Origin: Citrus sinensis
Taxonomy: Eukaryota > Streptophyta > Magnoliopsida > Sapindales > Rutaceae
Reading direction: 5' to 3'
Length of the DNA stretch: 64,000 bases
Assembly: GCF_022201045.2 (NCBI RefSeq)
Contig: NC_068563.1
Location: 4,464,001 to 4,528,000, forward strand
This document shows, one piece after another, positions 9,702-21,480 of this stretch. The stretch's first letter is position 1. Each line of letters starts with the position of its first letter. The translations under genes and the position numbers were made by a program. The notes under the pieces are model-generated. The model searched no databases. It was not told the origin of the DNA and saw only the letters and a program-made list of their open reading frames with translations.

Positions 9702-12122
9702 GGTGATCACTCGAGTGTACACTGCCACCAAAAGAACAAGAAAATTACATAATTAAAAATTAGACGTGGCATTCTGTTTTTGGAATGTAATTACCAGGGT
9801 GGTTTGTTTATAAAGAGCATTATTATGACAAGCATAGATCATGGGCTTCCTCAAAGAAAAATGCAAAAAGAAAGAAAACACTCGCATGCAGAAGCAACAG
9901 TGATAGAAATTAAATGCATGCAAAAATTATATAGAAAATATAAAGTGCAGCATTTTTTTCAAAATCGAAGTAAAAAGTAAAAGTTTTATAATTAAAAAAA
10001 TAAGAAAAAGAACATTAGTTCTTGGTGGCTAACCTAGATTTTTGCTGATAAAGTTTATATTAGCTATTGTTATTGGTGGCCGATAAATGGTATAAAGCTT
10101 TTCAATTTATAGTACTCACTACTGATATACATGATAACAATCGTAGTAATTTTTCATTTTTTGGGAATAAGTTCATGCAAAGAAAGTAATAGCCAGCAAA
10201 TCCAATTTTTTGAGACAATTTTTGGCAGCAAATCTAAGGATTGTATTTCACAAATCATGAGTACTTGTGCACATTATTAGCATAATGAAAAAAAATTCAT
10301 TTACTTGAGTTTTTTTTGGTACCTTGGATCTGAATTTTTCTACAAGAGGTAATATTTTAATAACATCCTTTTCTATAGTAACATTCTATAAAAAATTGTA
10401 ACTATCATTTTTTTTTTGATAAGATAACTATCATTTTTTTAACTAAAATTGACAAGGTGAAAAGGAAAAAAAATAAAAAGTTGTTCTTCTCATAAGTTAC
10501 ATCATCCGTAATTTGCATCACTAAGATCAATTTTTGTATATGACTTAATTGTTAATTGTCAAATAACTAAGGAGTCATGAGAGACTAATTTTAAGTAAAT
10601 TATAAGTTACAAATACTGTAACTTACCCTCTGTCACAATTAAAAGAGAGAAAAGAAGCAAAAATGAAAAATATGGAAATATAAAATTAACAAACATAATT
10701 TCGTATATATTACGATAATTTTTTTGGCAAATTTTGTGCTTCAAGGGGAAATCAATTTAATAATGCCATTTAAAAAAAAAAAGCGGGGACAATTTGATAA
10801 TGGCTATATATATGGCAGTTTCAAGGGTTGATTTAGGAACTAATATTTAAATTTTCTTGGCCACATGTTTTAGATTAATTTCGTGGTGCAAACTTTAAAA
10901 ATTATTGTTTCCAACCTCATGCATTATATGCCCCATATGCCATAATCATTGTTAAAAAAGTTCCTGAAAAAGCATATTGTGCACATGATTTTTTTTCATT
11001 TTTACCATTAACACCTATGTCTCGCTAGTAATTATTAGTATTATTTCAATGCTTAACCTTCTTCTTCTTTCTATTTCAAACAAATATATGAATTACTAGG
11101 GTTGATCGTATTGTCTAGCCTTCTTCTTATTATTATTTCAAAAATATAGATACATAATCACTTTATAAACGATTTAAAGGCGAAAAATCATTTTCTTGGG
11201 TTGAAAAAGCAAAACCAAACATGTGAAGTTCTCTATATAAGATCAAATATTTGCTATGTTTGAAAAAAAAAGGAAAAAAGAACAAGATAATATCATAATA
11301 ACATGAAACTACCGGTATAAATTAACTAACATGATGAGATATATATGATCAGTAACTTACCTATATTCATCGAGGAGAACTGTAATGAAATACATTCTTG
11401 CAATCATGGGATTATAATGTTTTCTACTATACTATTTTATATTTTATGTTTCATTTTCACTAATCATACTTAAGATTTCACATTATATATAGACGTTTTT
11501 CAGTTATTTAAAAATACCAAACTACCCCGTACTAAAGAGATATGCCGTCATTTCGTACGTCATCACGCTCAAAATAATTTTATGCCGTCATTTCGTATGT
11601 CATCATTATAAAAAAGTAATTAACTATCCATACACATATGCTATAATATCTTCTTTTAACCAAATAATGATAAAAAAATTAAATTAATCAATCTCTCTGT
11701 GTTTGTAAAAGTTAAGATAACAAGTATTTTATATTACATAAATTGAAAATATTATATTTACTATTTCAAGATACGATGTTGATATAGTCAACAACAGTTG
11801 TAACTCTTTTATGAATTAAGTTGGCAGCAAATATGACATGAAATGATTAGTTGAAAAGTAGCATTACTTACTGAAAATATTATATATTCATAGGCCATAT
11901 AATACTTATTATCTAACCAATTTTTTTACGCACATAGTACAATTGTTTAATGATACATAATTTGAAGATTTATAACACCCACCTTTTTAAGATAATATCA
12001 ACACCATGTCTTGAAGTGGAAAATCATTTTATGAAAATAGTAATAATAATGATAAAGAATTGGACTGTCTGACAACTTTTTTTTAATAAAAAAATAGTGT
12101 TTCCAAATACCGATAAGGAAAA
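9702..12122. other. Upstream region of IPT, no further gene
   Basis: AT-rich intergenic DNA. The only structured element I can support is the as-1-like pair at 11541-11605. A small frame at 9780-9980 is AT-biased and without motifs. Confidence 0.5.
11541..11605 (-). promoter_or_regulatory. Duplicated as-1/ocs-like element
   Basis: On the - strand the motif reads TGACGTACGAAATGACGGC, two TGACG cores spaced as in the classical as-1 element (TGACG-N7-TGACG). A second copy exactly 40 bp away reads TGACATACGAAATGACGGC, with one core changed. As + strand units they occupy 11541-11565 and 11581-11605. TGA-class bZIP proteins bind such pairs and mediate salicylate, auxin and xenobiotic responses. 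The nearest gene downstream in the matching direction is IPT, about 1.84 kb away; the link is inference. Confidence 0.45.
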
Positions 12123-12262
12123 TGCTAAGTATCAAGAAAAACAAGAGAAGGACGAGAGAATGAAGTTTGTGCTGGGAGGAGAGAGAGAAAAAAAAAGCTG
12201 ACAGAAGCGAGAGAGAAGAGGCAATTCTCTCGTCCTTCTCTCGTTGTTCTTGATATTTAGCA
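12123..12262. repeat. Foldback element with about 40 bp inverted arms
   Basis: The left arm beginning TGCTAAGTATCAAGAAAAAC (12123) and the reverse complement of the right arm beginning TGCTAAATATCAAGAACAAC (12262) match over about 40 bp, through GAGAAGGACGAGAGAAT. The loop is about 60 bp of purine-rich sequence. This could be a small foldback MITE or a hairpin-forming transcript. I could not define a target-site duplication. Confidence 0.65.
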
Positions 12263-15036
12263 GCACTCGACGGATAATTCATTTAACTTTTTCTCTTCTC
12301 TTCTTTCTTTAGTTTAACCACAAAATTAAAAAAAAAGTGTCAAAAGTAAATATTGTTGAGTGAAAACAAAAGTGGAAAAAAAAATCTAATTAGATGATAA
12401 AATGTGATTAAGCCACAGCAAGAAAATAGAGAGTGCTAATAAAGGATATCAGATGCAATAATCATTTTTCATAAATTAAATTAAGGTTAATTAGAGTTGC
12501 AATAAATCCCAAATATATTAGGAAATATATAGTAAATAAACAAAAGCGTATGGGCTAAAGTGAAAGAAGGACGAACAGAATTATTATAGAAACCGAGTGG
12601 AGGTATTGGCATCCCGTTAAATTACTCTTAAAAAACCTTCTTTTATGTTGACAATTATAAACTATAGAAAATTTATAAATATCTACAGGAACATCCTTCA
12701 GCCATATTCAAGGAGTTCGGAGATGCTAGCTATATATTATGAGGAGCATTCCGCAGCGTTTACAGATTTTGGGACATCAAATAGCACTTCAAATTTTTTG
12801 CTTCTTTATTTCTCTCCGGGATTTATAAGGTTTTCCTTTATATCTCTCCAAAGCTTCTCATTCTCTCCAACACCAAATTAATAATATTACGAGCATTTGA
12901 CTCTACAACCAGTGGGACTAGTCCTGATTCCACAATAATTTGAATGCTAAAATTCATTGCATAACACTACCAAATATATATATAAGCGGGGAATGTTTGT
13001 GGCCAAAATTCAAATTTCATGTAGCAATTTTGTAGGAGTTCTTAGGGTGCGTTTACGATTAATGTGTGGCAGTTGGGCTACTAAAGTCCAACTGTTAAAG
13101 TATTTGGTTCTACCTTTTATTCCATATCAGAAACTTAATTTACAAAACACTATCAGCTCTTACGCTGCAGCTATGGTTTTACTTTATAACGGCTGTAACT
13201 TAAAAGTTACAGCACCTCATGACGAAATACATCTTTATATTAACAATAGACCAGGGAATTAGGGACAATACTTACTGTTGTTTTAAACTTACCCAGCAAA
13301 TAATACATTAATTAGTGGTGAAACCTATTTCATTAAAATATGTTTATGAATATTTAAAATTTGAAAATTGTAAAGAAATACTCATTCTTTCTCTCTCGCT
13401 ACGTCTCACACTGCCCTAACGTCGATCTTTCATCCTCAGTTTCGCTCTAGATCTCTAGCGAAAACAACTTTCTTATCCAAAAAAAAAAACTTGTTTTAAG
13501 ATTTGTGAGTAATAAAAATGACACTAATACTGGGGCTTGAAACACCATAGTGTGTGTTGAAGATTATTTTTGGAATTAAAAGGGGAGTCAATACATATTT
13601 ATATTATTATGATGTATTTTAATGGGATTTTAAAGAAGAAAAAGGGTTTTAAAGAGGACTTAGAAGGGGTGCCAATAGTTTCAAAATTAGAAACCTGAGT
13701 CTCATTATGAATCCAGGCCGGCCCTTTATCCCCTAGGGTTTTGACCCAGAAACAAGTCTAGGCCCGACTCTTATCTATTTAAACGCCATTCATGGAGCAC
13801 AACAGATACCATCCATTTCAGTCGCAACGCTTAAGAACCCTAGCTCCGGCACTTTCTTCGATTCATTGGGTGGTTTTGGTTTTGCTCCTTTTTTTTTTTT
13901 TTTTTTTTTTTTTCAGTTATGTGTTGTAAAAATGAGGAACCAGGCCTTCATTAATCCCAAATAAGCTGATATTAAGAAAAAGTGCTTATTTGATTCATGG
14001 GAGGCCAATATCAATCAATACTGGAAGTTTCGCTGGTAACGCCTTTTCCTTTTCTTTTTTACATGAAGGCGTTCATTAGTAACTCTGCCATACACTCCCC
14101 CTTTTTTCAATCTTCCCCTTCTGCTGTCTTTCCCTTTTCATGGGTCTTTTTTGCTCTTTGTTCTATTTATCTTTTTTCCATATTTTTTTTGGGCATTTTT
14201 GCCAAAGCCTAGTAATTTCAATTATTATTATTATTATTATTTTCATTCACCTGTGCAAAGTTAGGGGCCTGACTTGACTGAGAGTCTTCTTAAGTTGAAT
14301 TGGAATCCCCCCACAAACCCCAACAATGGGCTTAATTTCTCTCTTAATATAACATGATGAGAACTTGAGACGTTCACTTAATTAATGCCAGATTTTCAAG
14401 CTAATGCTCAATAGGTTCAAGATTTTATTTGACACGATCCGAAAGCATAATTAATTACAATAAATTGCTATTATTGACTCTCCAATAAGTCGATTAAATA
14501 AATTAACATTTTTTTAATAATTACAATTTACCGATATAAATTTATTGAAAATTTAGATAACATACATTTATGAAACAATCCAAAAGCTTACAGAAATCAA
14601 ACAAAAAAAATCTACTTCCACTGTCAACGTTAGAAAAAACATTCCACAGATATCTATTATCAAAATATTGTTATTCTTCAAAGAGAATGGAAAAGTTTTT
14701 TAAAAAAAAAGGTTTTTAGAAGGTATTAACAATGTAATTTGAAATATTTATTCTTAAGATTCACATGGGGCGGGTATTGTGACGGATAAAAGAGTTCGCA
14801 ATTTACCCTTTTTCCAGTCTAAATGAAGTCGGATTGGAATTTGAAGTATTATGTGACATTAAAAGTGTATATTAAATTCAAAGGGGCAAGCAATAAGACC
14901 AGTGTGCCTGAAAAATTATAATTGGACAACTTGAAGACAAGTTGTTAACATGATAAATATTCTTCTCATGGCATAATAAAAAATATCTAATCCTGCTCCG
15001 AACACTATGGTTTCTCTCAGCATCGAAAGTAAAAAT
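12263..15036. other. Intergenic DNA between IPT and OST48
   Basis: No protein-coding gene is recognisable. The open frames at 12645-12881, 12957-13262 and 13997-14212 have no family motifs. An orphan promoter-like block lies at 13715-13870, followed by a T tract of about 27 bases (13890-13913). The last 200 bp before 15037 probably carry the OST48 3' untranslated region. Confidence 0.5.
13715..13870 (+). promoter_or_regulatory. Orphan housekeeping-type promoter block
   Basis: The block contains GGCCGGCCC, TAGGGTTTT and AGGCCCGA motifs (site II/telo-box style), a TATTTAAA box (13777-13784) and, about 60 bp later, a leader-like AAGAACCCTAGCTCCGG. A possible leader intron follows, GTGGTTTTGG... 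to a T tract ending TTTCAG (about 13916). This combination is characteristic of ribosomal-protein and translation-factor genes, yet no coding exon can be read downstream. It may be a dead promoter, a gene fragment, or the start of a non-coding transcript. Confidence 0.3.
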
Positions 15037-18000
15037 CTACTTGCTGTAAAGGTGAACGATGGTGAAGATAAAGAAACCAGCCATCTGCATCAGAAGCCAC
15101 ATAAAATAGATCAGAAACTCCAGAAAACATGTCGGAATCTTTTATAGAGAACTCCTACAAGATGATATATAATGATGCTACATTTCTCTTTGCAGAATCA
15201 AAATCTTGCACGTTAAAACAAAGGAGGAAAACTGTGTTTTGTGCTTACTATTATAAAGCCCAAAATAGACAGAAGACTTAGAAATTGTAAATTGGACGAG
15301 GCCGACGGGAAACAGGGAACAGAGAAAGAGAGAGAAACATACCATAGAAAATGCTGATCCATAATATGGGTAAGCTGCTGGTAAAAATCTTTCGTATTCA
15401 TTGTGTCTGTAGGGCCTGACTGGAATCTGCAACTCAGTAGTTTGAAAGGGCATTAAGGGACTACACAGTCACTAAATTGTTTAGAATTTTTTAGGAAGCA
15501 ACAGCTATCAACAATGTGGACTTTATTAAGGAACTCTTATTTCAGCAGATGAACTTGGGTAGATTTCGAGGAAGTGTGCTAAGCTAGATATTGTTCTACA
15601 GAAGCATCACTTTTGGGGAGCATTTTTCATAAAAAATAATAGTAATGATAATAATGCAGAACGGAAGCAATAGATAAAAGGGTAAGCCTACTCTGCACTA
15701 ATGGTATTCTTATTTGGAATTGGGTTTTCTATGTACTCTTATGTGAGAAGATGATGACTGCCAATACATTGATTAGTAACAAATCTTTGATCAAGATAAA
15801 TCAGAAAATACACAAAAATAGTTTATTCTAATTTTCTATGTACTCTAATTTTCTTTCAACTCTTGAAATCTTGCACAAATACAACTTGGACCCATTAAGT
15901 ATGAGGAACAAAGTTGGGTACCTGTTTTGATAGGGATAAGCTGGTGTATCCTAGTCTTTGGTACTCGACCTTGAATTGGAAGACTCCATAAACATCTGGA
16001 ACCTTGAATTCAGCAGAATAGTGACCCTGCAGGAACAAATGATCAGAGATAAAGGACTTCATAAAAAGAGAACAGTTGAATTCAATGCATCAACAATCAA
16101 ATAAGATACCTTCTGGTCAGTTGATAAGGTTTTCAAAACATAGGGGCTCATCATGTAAAACTGCACTTGAACATCATCTGAAACATATGGTTCCCAGCTT
16201 GTTCCAGACCACTCATAAATCTCAACCGAGTATTCCTTTAAATGCAGTCAAGATGTTAGGGGATCCAAAACCTAACAGATACACAAAGAAGGATAGGAAG
16301 AAAATCACAATATTACCAAGTCATCATTGATCCTGTAAATTGCAGGTTCATCTGATTCTCCAACTTTGTGGTGTCTCACATTCACAGCCTGTGTATAATA
16401 GTGACAGCTTAAATGACAGCACTATGTAAATGTAATTCTCAGAAACCAGAGACCCATTCAAATATATATTTACTCATAAAATCCACGTCAAAAACCAAAA
16501 GAGAAAATCAGAAAATTGAAAAGAAAATTCCATTAATAAGGAAAGCAACTAAAGATGCCTTACCTTAAGATGACCTCTTTCATGGAAAACCCATTTGCTA
16601 ATTTCTGTCAAAAACTGCTCATTACCTGATTTCTCATGTCTGTTAACATCAAAAAAATTAGAGCTCCCTGTCAACTTCTAGGTTCAAGCAGTACAATGTG
16701 CAAAGCCCCTAAACTTCTGTACTATATAAATATAACTAAAACTTACAATAAATTTTCAAATTGGAATGAAAACAACTACCAGATTAATCTGTTTAAAGGA
16801 GAGAAACTGCATGAATACATGTGCTTTTATTTCTTTACAAAATGCTATCTGTGGTTTCATAACTTGGTACATCCTTGTGATAACATAAATAAGCACCATG
16901 AAGCAGTACCATAAGACTCAACAGCACCACCAACGATATGCATAGGGGTATATGCTACCTAATATGTGCAAAACACATGTATCTCTACTGATCATGTTTT
17001 CCATAATCAATTTTTAAAATAAGAAACAGATGACTGAATCTTTTCTGTATCTACAGTTTATAAAAGAAAAAAAAATGCATCCAGTGTTCATGGGAACAAG
17101 GTTTCAGTTCATTGATATAAACCGAACAAATTCAAACAGCAAAAAACTCCATTTCCCTCCTATGGTTCTAATTTCATTAAATACGATGCAGATGTAACAC
17201 TTTACAAATTTATTATAGCCACAACCAAGTTGGCAAAGCAGCCATCTCTGATATTTGGCTAAGCACAACCTTATTAAATGTCTTGACACTTAACCTCTTA
17301 GTTAAAGAGGGTACAATTGCCAACTTTATACAGACTGTAAATCCAAAGCCATCACAATAACAGAATAAGGTGACAGTCACTTGCACATTTGAAAGAAAAT
17401 TATAAAGGTAACTCAAAGGATCACTAACTTAATTGAGCTCCCAGCCTTTTGCACTCCAGATCTGAAGAATCTGGAAACAGATCCAAAATCCATCAATAAA
17501 ATGAGCATAAATGAATGAAAACCATATGTCAAATACCAAGCGCATACCGATTGCTGAACATGCTCAATGAGCCAGTGATCAAAATCCGAGCATTATTTCT
17601 TGCCTGCAACGAAAAAGGCAATTTATGATCATGTCAGTATTGTTAGAAGTAGCTCTAGTAGCAGTGACTTATGAGCTTATTTGATTGAGTCAAAACAAAC
17701 AGAATTCTTATTCTCAAAGTTAATTCAGATGTTCCAACACAGATAAATTGTGTATACATCAATACATAGAAACAAGATGAAAGCACAGAATCATTGAGCA
17801 GCATCGTTGATCCAATTAAAAAGAAAAGAAAGTGCGGAATAGAGGAGCCAGTGTTGAATTACCTGCACAACTGAAACTAAAGAGATTGCAGATCCAGTGA
17901 GCGATGGAGGATTTGACAACTTAGACTTCGGATTTGCAGAATAGGCTGAAGAAGAAGCTGAGAGTACTTTCAAGACCTAAAAATGGAGCACATATTAACC

Positions 18001-19321
18001 AGAAAGGAAGCAAAAAATGTGGCAGATAAAGCATCTAAGGAATTGGAACAAACTTTTACTTTCTGGAAAAATTGAACACAATCAGCTTACCAGGCTATTG
18101 GCAGGATTCAGTGAATGCCCAATCCCCTGGAAGAGTACAGGAGCCTGTGACAATCACCAAAAAAAACCTGTTCAGAAGGACTAATATTGCTACACCATGT
18201 TGAACTTCAGGACTCTGATTCAGAAACACACAATACTTGGAAATAGGTCAGACTTACACAGCCACTTTAATGTGAATGAAAATACCTTGTCTCAATTTTA
18301 TAAGGTTTCAATATTATAATTATAGATCAAAAGCATTAAATGACTATCGATATGATGTGGCAACAAAAGCATCAATGCCAACATGCTTAATTGCGTAGAG
18401 TCTAAACAACTTATGTTAACAGTGTGTTATTGGAACATATACTTGCCTCAATTTTCTTGCTTCCCAAAATCACATCAGCCTTGATAAAATCATCACTAGC
18501 AATCAATGTATGATCCCCATCAAAGTTTGAAACTGCATAATTGATGTGATCAATAACCATAGCAGCTGGGTCCTGAACCATTAACAATCAAGATAAGCAA
18601 ACTGAAAAAATAAAAATAAAAATAAAAATAAACAATCAAGATAGTTAATGACAATCAAGAATCAACCCACCTCATCAAAATCAACACCGCACTCGGTGGC
18701 AACTTCCCTAATCAAATCAGACGCATTACTATCCGCGGCAACAATCAAATCATGGCCCGAGTCAACAAAATCCACAATCGAAGCAACATCAATAGACCCT
18801 CCAAATCCTAAACGGACAAATAGGGTATCAAATTCAAAATTTTGTTAAATGTAATTCAACTATAATCTCATAAAATATCAGTAAATGAAAAATATTTACT
18901 AGATTAACTGAAAATTTTTCACGATCCATTAATAACTTTCGTAAAAAAAGCAAAAGCATTTTTTTTAATCATTTTCGAATTCTAACATAATTTTTTAGAT
19001 TGCAGTTTGAGATTATTATTAAATTTAAGTTAAAAATGTTGTTGACGTACGTTCGACGGAGGGGCAAAAGAGGACCAACGCGTCGTACAAGTACTGGCCG
19101 TAACGTTGCAAGCCGATGTTGGGGTCATCGGCTAGCTTGAACTCGAGCTGGAAGCCGCGTGATGTGAGGGAGCCGAAGTAGAGGGAATGGGAGGACTTGA
19201 TGGCGAAGTCGTCGACCAAAACAAGCACGCGCCGATCCGTCGGGTTCTCCGGGGAGAATGCGACGGAGAAGAGTGGAATCAGCGAAGTCGCTAGCGTTAA
19301 ATACAGTAAGAGCTTCGCCAT
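15037..19321 (-). CDS. OST48: Oligosaccharyltransferase 48 kDa subunit (OST48/DDOST)
   Basis: Thirteen exons (high to low): 19321-19051, 18807-18671, 18572-18447, 18144-18091, 17976-17863, 17603-17548, 17470-17429, 16639-16564, 16388-16317, 16235-16110, 16026-15922, 15426-15343, 15084-15037. They join in frame to 436 residues, the length of Arabidopsis DGL1. OST48 is a non-catalytic membrane subunit of the ER complex that N-glycosylates nascent proteins. A signal peptide ([22 protein letters not shown]) leads into RRVLVLVDD, then [49 protein letters not shown], and a C-terminal membrane helix ([23 protein letters not shown], spread over the last two exons). Intron 3 has a GC-AG border (donor GCAAGT at 18446-18441); the nearby GT would break the frame. 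A hAT element begins about 170 bp upstream of the start codon. Arabidopsis DGL1 is essential for growth and cell-wall integrity. Confidence 0.96.
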
Positions 19322-19490
19322 TTTTCTTTTGATTTTTTGGCTCGTTAGGGTTTTGAAAGGGATTTGATCTGGCGCTTGTTGTTTGTAGTGATGACTGATG
19401 AGGATGGGGTAGACTGGTACTGGTAAACGGGTATGGATTGGGACAGGTGGATTTGGGGCAATCAATGATTTGGGTATTGGCTATTGGGAT

Positions 19491-21055
19491 TAGGGATGGC
19501 AAAATAACTCGTATCCGGACGAACTCGGATAATTCGGGTCGGGTTGAACTCGTGTCGGAGAGAAAAAAATTTGGATTCGGAATGAGTTTTAATAACCCGG
19601 ATGAATCTGGGTCCGGGTCTAGGTTTGGGGTAACCCGTGTATCCGGAACCCGGACCCGGATTCATTTTTTATATTATTTTTAATTATATTTATTAGTAAA
19701 TATAAATATAAATATAAAAAAAAACCTAATTCTATTTCACAAGTCAAACACACAAATCGCGAATTACACAAACAAGACAAACCTTAGCTGTGCTGCCGCT
19801 GCCGCCTTCCGCCTTCCGCTGCCCCGCAACAACTCTCGACTGGGTTCGCCATCGTCGCAAGGTCGGGTTCGCCGTTGTCGCAAGGTTGGGTTCAAGAAGC
19901 TTGTGAAAATTACATTTCATTTTACTGTTGATTTTGATTTCCTTGTGTGAATTTTCTGGGTTGGGTTTTCTTCTGAGAATGTTGGGGATCATTCCTCTAG
20001 CTGAGCGTCTTGGTTTTGTAACTGAGCATGTTTCCTTTGCATTTTATATGTATAGTTCTCCATATGAAATTTCATTTATATGAATTTTCAGACTAGATTA
20101 TGAAATTGGAATTTACCAAAATTTGGTTATGCTTCCATTCGATTGTATCAATATTGAAAGGATAAATGATTTCATTAGTACCTAATTTGCAGCTTGTGCT
20201 TAATTTAATGTAGGCAGCTGGCTTTCTTTACAGGACCTACAGGTTCTTTTATTGTCGATAATGAAGTGTCAGTTTGACATCATTTCCATAAGTTTTTTAT
20301 TTCTTCCACCCACCAAGCTCCTCTGTTCTTCAAGCTTCCAAATTCATGACAAGCTTTTATGTTTATTTCTCTCAAAAAAAAAATTAGGTGAAAAATATGT
20401 TTGAGCATCAATTCGTTTACCGGGATTACTCAATGATAAAATATCCTCTTAATGCCATTTGTAGTTGGAGGTCTACTAAATACTACTTTTAGAAATTTAA
20501 CAGAATTGATAAAAAACTTACATTTATTTTATTCTATTTTTAAGGTTCATTTGTTAATTAATTATTTTTATGAATAGATCAATTAATGCCCCTACGAGTG
20601 TTGTTGTAAGAATATTATTGTAAAAATAAATAAAAATAAGAGAATGACTATTATATATTCAACGACAGAGTGCAGTTCCTCAATTCATTTGTTTCATGTG
20701 ATTTGTGCTATGTGATTTGTGTTGTGTTATACTGCTGTGAACACCATTGATTTGTGTTGTGTACTTGTGTTATACTGCTGTGATTTTTGTTTCTGTTAAT
20801 ATTTCCTTTAGTTACATTAGTTGTGTTTTGGTTCTATCACTAATAATGAAAGTGAAATTTGAAATTTTATTATTGATCCGGGTTCAAAACCCGGAATTCG
20901 GGAACCCGAATTTTTCCAGGTTGAACCCAGACCTGGACCCGGATGGAAAAAACTGGGTTTTAATCCGGATCCGGGAGAAAGAAAATGACATCTGGGTCCG
21001 AAACCGGAAAGACTAAATCCGGACGAGGACCCGGACTCGAATTTTGCCATCCCTA
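19491..21055. mobile_element. Non-autonomous hAT-type element (1.57 kb) next to the OST48 promoter
   Basis: Terminal inverted repeats TAGGGATGGCAAAAT are perfect at both ends, flanked by an 8 bp duplication with one mismatch (ATTGGGAT at 19483-19490, ATTGAGAT at 21056-21063). Both subterminal regions carry repeated CCGGAC/GGGTCCGG motifs in mirror arrangement (19510-19665 and 20880-21035). The interior has a GC-rich patch (19790-19900) and AT-rich filler, with no transposase. The left end lies 170 bp from the OST48 start codon, so the normal core promoter must be very compact or overlap the element. Confidence 0.85.
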
Positions 21056-21109
21056 ATTGAGATTAACCGTTTAGGCAAGGCCTTGGGGGTAAATTGATTT
21101 CATTTTAAA

Positions 21110-21480
21110 ATGGAAAATGATGTTATTATAAAACTTTTCACAAAATGGTGTGTTTTGTGTAAAGTATAAAAGCCACTATTTGTTGTGTAGGGACACCACA
21201 CACACTTTTGAGACAAACTTGTGTGTAGCAATCCTCATTTTTCTCTCATGAGACAGCAAGTGAGGATTCTCTTTCCCACCTCTTTTTTTCCTCACAAGAT
21301 AGCAATTGTCTTAGGTCTCTCCCATCTCCACGCCACTAATAGTTTCAACTACGTTCTCCCTCACCACAAAGCAACATGGAGAGCTCTTTGTCACCTATCT
21401 CAAGCGTCTTGTTTCACCTTTCTATCCCTATGACCCTCGATTGTGTAAGAGAAATCTTACTACTTCACTATCATCCCGCG
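21110..21480 (+). repeat. Left terminal inverted repeat of the MULE
   Basis: Pairs with 31538-31885. It contains a TATA box, TATAAAAG (21165-21172), pointing into the element, so it probably served as the transposase promoter. The open frame at 21221-21433 is repeat sequence, not a gene. Confidence 0.75.

Noticed and set aside
8859-9731. Longer IPT start giving 290 residues
   Set aside because: The extra ten codons begin at TTG, not ATG; the first ATG in frame is at 9701.
12957-13262. 101-residue open frame
   Set aside because: No recognisable motif, composition like surrounding intergenic DNA, no promoter or splice context.
19025-19465. Longer N-terminus for OST48 starting at 19465
   Set aside because: The signal peptide typical of OST48 begins at the ATG at 19321; the upstream residues are unlike the family and the total length already matches.
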